Shown here one piece after another: positions 61,600-64,000 of a stretch of DNA of 64,000 bases. The stretch's first letter is position 1. Each line of letters starts with the position of its first letter. The notes under the pieces were generated by a model, which saw only the letters and a list, made by a program, of their open reading frames with translations, was not told the DNA's origin and searched no databases. Origin of the DNA: Thysanoteuthis rhombus (lineage: Eukaryota; Mollusca; Cephalopoda; Oegopsida; Thysanoteuthidae); the NCBI GenBank assembly GCA_963457665.1, contig OY735206.1:25776710-25840709 (forward strand), in the 5' to 3' direction. The translations under genes and the position numbers were made by a program.

Positions 61600-62130
61600 G
61601 CATTATTTAGGTATTTTGATTTAGTGTCAGTCGTTGGATAGACATCCCCGATGATTTTCCTGACCTCCCTATCATTTGAGTCGCGGTGCTTGAACTTTTT
61701 AAACTCGTTTTGTTGGTCAGGCCATCTCATATCTTGTCGACCACAGTTTTGCATTTGATCTCTGATCCACAAGTCGTGATGTCCAGTAATTGTTTGACGT
61801 ACTTGAAACATAATTGAACTTTTGCCATTGAAGTTTTCTAATGGTTCCTATGATATCTCTGACTTTGTTTTCCCTCTAATATACTATACTGTCGATCGAT
61901 CATTCTGTGTGATGTTTAGCATGAATCCCTCTGGTGTACGTTGTATTATATTGAGGTCCACAGGTCAATTTCTTAAAGTTATATATTCCAGCTCCATAGG
62001 TGATTACCAGGAGGATGTATGTTTGCATACGACTTCTTTTTTGGATTAATACGATCCTCTTGTTCTTGCCGAATTGGCAGCAATGTATTTTTTGAGGATA
62101 GAATGAGGATTTTAGGAGTGTATAGGTATT
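61600..62130 (-). mobile_element. RTE-like LINE, 3' part
   Basis: Minus-strand reading: QTYILLVITYGAGIYNFKKL (YGAETW region), RNKVRDIIGTIRKL, NYWTSRLVDQRSNAKLW (usual RWTSRLVDWRP), MRWPDQQNEFKKFKHRDSND (usual TRWRDDI...) and IIGDVYPTTDTK near the end, corresponding to LGEVYVQQWT. Two open frames (97 and 91 codons) cover parts of it, with stops between. The nucleotide string CACCTATGGAGCTGGAATAT is shared with the 30.36-kb fragment. Confidence 0.6.
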
Positions 62131-63120
62131 GAAAACGCTGTTCTGTAATTCCGACCAAACTAACGTTTGTAGCAACCCTATACAAATTATTAGGTGTTAA
62201 TTTCTCATGTATAATCCAAACTGTAGATGATACACATCGATGATCAATCTTCAATTTTGAATGAAAAATGGATTTACAGTGGATAAAATGCATTCATCTC
62301 CTGCATGAGAATATGTGTGTAAATGTGAACGTGTTTGTGTGAGTTGGAATGCAATGCCAACAGATCAATCAGGATCATGTATATGTGTGTGTAAGAGAGA
62401 TAGAGATAAAGAGATACAGATACAGAGACAGAGACAGAGGACGGTAATATTTACTTATTCTATCCACTCGGAAAAGATCCCTGCAATTCTGTTCCCGCAT
62501 AAAATGCGCACTGGACTTCTAGTCAAGAGAATTTAGGGGAGGAGTACGGAGTTTACACATGTTATTACGGTACCTGGTATAAATCAGGAAATACTCGCTG
62601 TTACTAGTTCAGATCAGTACCAAGGGGAGGATCTCACTCCATTAGGAGATGGGCATTGCAACATGAGTAACCTTGAGAAATGTCAAAAAGTATATGGCAT
62701 TGCAGGTTGAATCAAAGATAGCTTCCTTTTGCTGGCACAATGTCATGACACAACCTACCACATTTTACTCGGAGAGGAGAGGAACGTTGCCAAGACACTA
62801 ACCTATGCAACCAGCAGAAAAGGAAATCACGCATAACCTCATGCAAAGAGATAACGAGACAGCCCATCTGTATACTGACAGATCATGGGGAAGGGATAAG
62901 ATCAAAAAAAGATTTGAAAAAAAAAACGGGTGCTGCAGTTTTTGGCTGATTGAGATGTTGATAGCTCCCAGATCAAACTATTAATTATTTTTCATTAGTT
63001 ATGGTTACACCAAAATAAAATGCTTATTTGCCCTGCGCTATTTTAACCCAACTTGTTTTTGGGGTTTGATTTATCCTTTTCTTCCCCAAGGACAATAGTA
63101 TGCAAAAAAAAAAAAAAATG
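62131..63120. other. Unassigned, no gene seen
   Basis: A GATACAGA/GACAGA-rich run lies at 62397-62440. The more GC-balanced 62.56-62.9 kb has no recognised domain. A homopolymer of 15 A lies at 63104-63118. Confidence 0.45.
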
Positions 63121-63124
63121 TAAA

Positions 63125-63260
63125 CTGTCCCATTCAGAGTTCGAACTCGACTCACTGAGTCCATTGTCTGTTCTATGGGACATTTAGCCAACCCACATAC
63201 CTGAAAGTATTTGATGGAGTCATTCAAATCACTTTTCAATCTCACCGTTGGGATTCGAAC
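63125..63260 (-). repeat. tRNA-derived SINE-like fragments (two B boxes)
   Basis: On the minus strand TGGCTAAATGTC (63190-63179) resembles box A, and GAGTTCGAACTC (63148-63137) box B, at tRNA-like spacing. A second box-B-like string GTTCGAATCCC lies at 63260-63250 without a clear box A. The two may be parts of one dimeric SINE or two insertions. Confidence 0.4.
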
Positions 63261-63356
63261 AGAATTTCTGAAGTGCTTGTTCATCCTACAATGTTTTGTA
63301 ACGCATGCTATCTATTTTTTTCCATCAGGAAAGATCTCCCAAACAATGAAAGGGAT

Positions 63357-63398
<42 letters not shown>

Positions 63399-63449
63399 CT
63401 AGAGGTGGTGGTGATGTTGGTGGTGTTGGTAGTGTTGGTAGTAGTAGTG
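63357..63449. repeat. (TAG)n then GGT/GTT-rich trinucleotide repeat
   Basis: About 13 TAG/AGT units pass into GGTGGTGATGTTGGTGG-like words. Frames over it read Val or Thr/Leu strings. Confidence 0.96.
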
Positions 63450-64000
63450 ATAACGGAGTAAACGGTGAATTGCCTTTGAAAGACATTAAAAAGCATATCA
63501 CCAGCTGGCACACATATCAACAATGCTTATCTCGGTTATAACATTTTTTTTATTTCCGTATCAATTCCACTACCATTGTACTGCGGTAAAAAGCCATAAA
63601 TTCAATGTATACTTGTCATTCACTCATTGGCACTGATAGGAAACCTCTTTTGTCTATTTACAATGTGATACATTTTATTTCTTATCGACTCCATCTGACT
63701 TTGAAAATCTCCAGAATTGAATGCTCCCCTCGAATAACGTTTGAAGAAATCTTTTGCATGAGTGTGAGAAGAGTTGAACCACATTTACTAGATAACTAAA
63801 CATTGAGCGAAGCTGCTATTCAAAAGATGTATCATTCTGCACACAAGGAGGTGCTGTGTTAGAAGTTGTTTGGATAATGGGTTCTCGAGATATCTAATAA
63901 AAACTACTTGGAAATTAAAGATTTTTTTATCTTTCTTCTTCTTTATTACGTACGATGGACAGAAAATATTTCACGTATCAGTTTCGGTAGGCTGCTTTAC
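63450..64000. other. Unassigned, no gene seen
   Basis: AT-rich to the end of the window. The 64-codon + frame at 63605-63799 is not convincing. Confidence 0.5.

Overview
The window looks like a gene desert from an animal genome, most likely a mollusc and plausibly a cephalopod. That assignment is an inference from repeat content: AT-rich DNA, more than 20 long (TA)n and compound (CA)n(TA)n(TG)n microsatellites, degraded RTE-type LINE fragments, a Penelope-like element (PLE) with a hammerhead-like motif, and tRNA-derived SINE-like pieces. I found no host protein-coding gene, rRNA or intact tRNA. Most open frames are translations of microsatellites or of T-rich/A-rich tracts.

Layout. 0-9 kb: microsatellites, a three-copy diverged tandem repeat (2461-2770), a pyrimidine-rich block (about 3.2-4.5 kb), a purine-rich block (7.1-7.5 kb), two copies of an unclassified dispersed repeat (called R1 here) and a LINE 3' end. 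9-13.3 kb: two C-rich, G-poor blocks, each followed by a (TA)n(GATA)n array; the second ends in a hammerhead-like motif (13071-13106). 13.8-16.25 kb: the best feature, a PLE on the minus strand with reverse transcriptase in two open pieces and a GIY-YIG-like endonuclease, followed by a tRNA-like A/B-box unit and a second hammerhead-like motif, and bounded by 55-bp inverted arms. 17-28 kb: mostly unassigned, with LINE remnants on + (19.99-21.13 kb) and - (23.8-24.26 kb). 28-33 kb: R1 copies, a palindrome around a (TA)n tract, another LINE fragment. 33-53 kb: unassigned sequence with a palindromic-core minisatellite (41.68-41.92 kb), two more R1 copies and a LINE tail. 53-64 kb: four more LINE fragments between microsatellites.

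How the parts relate. At least nine RTE-like LINE fragments occur, eight of them 5'-truncated pieces that include or approach the 3' end. Several share a final segment that runs into a (GAT)n tail, sometimes through a GCTGCTGCT block. The PLE and the 13.1-kb block both end with hammerhead-like folds having the same unusual feature, one extra base before stem II, and both lie next to (TA)n DNA. The most interesting combination is the tRNA-like promoter unit placed upstream of, and in the same sense as, the hammerhead-like motif at the PLE 3' end. No retrovirus, LTR element or Polinton was recognised. All repeat identities come from reading motifs by eye; no search was run.
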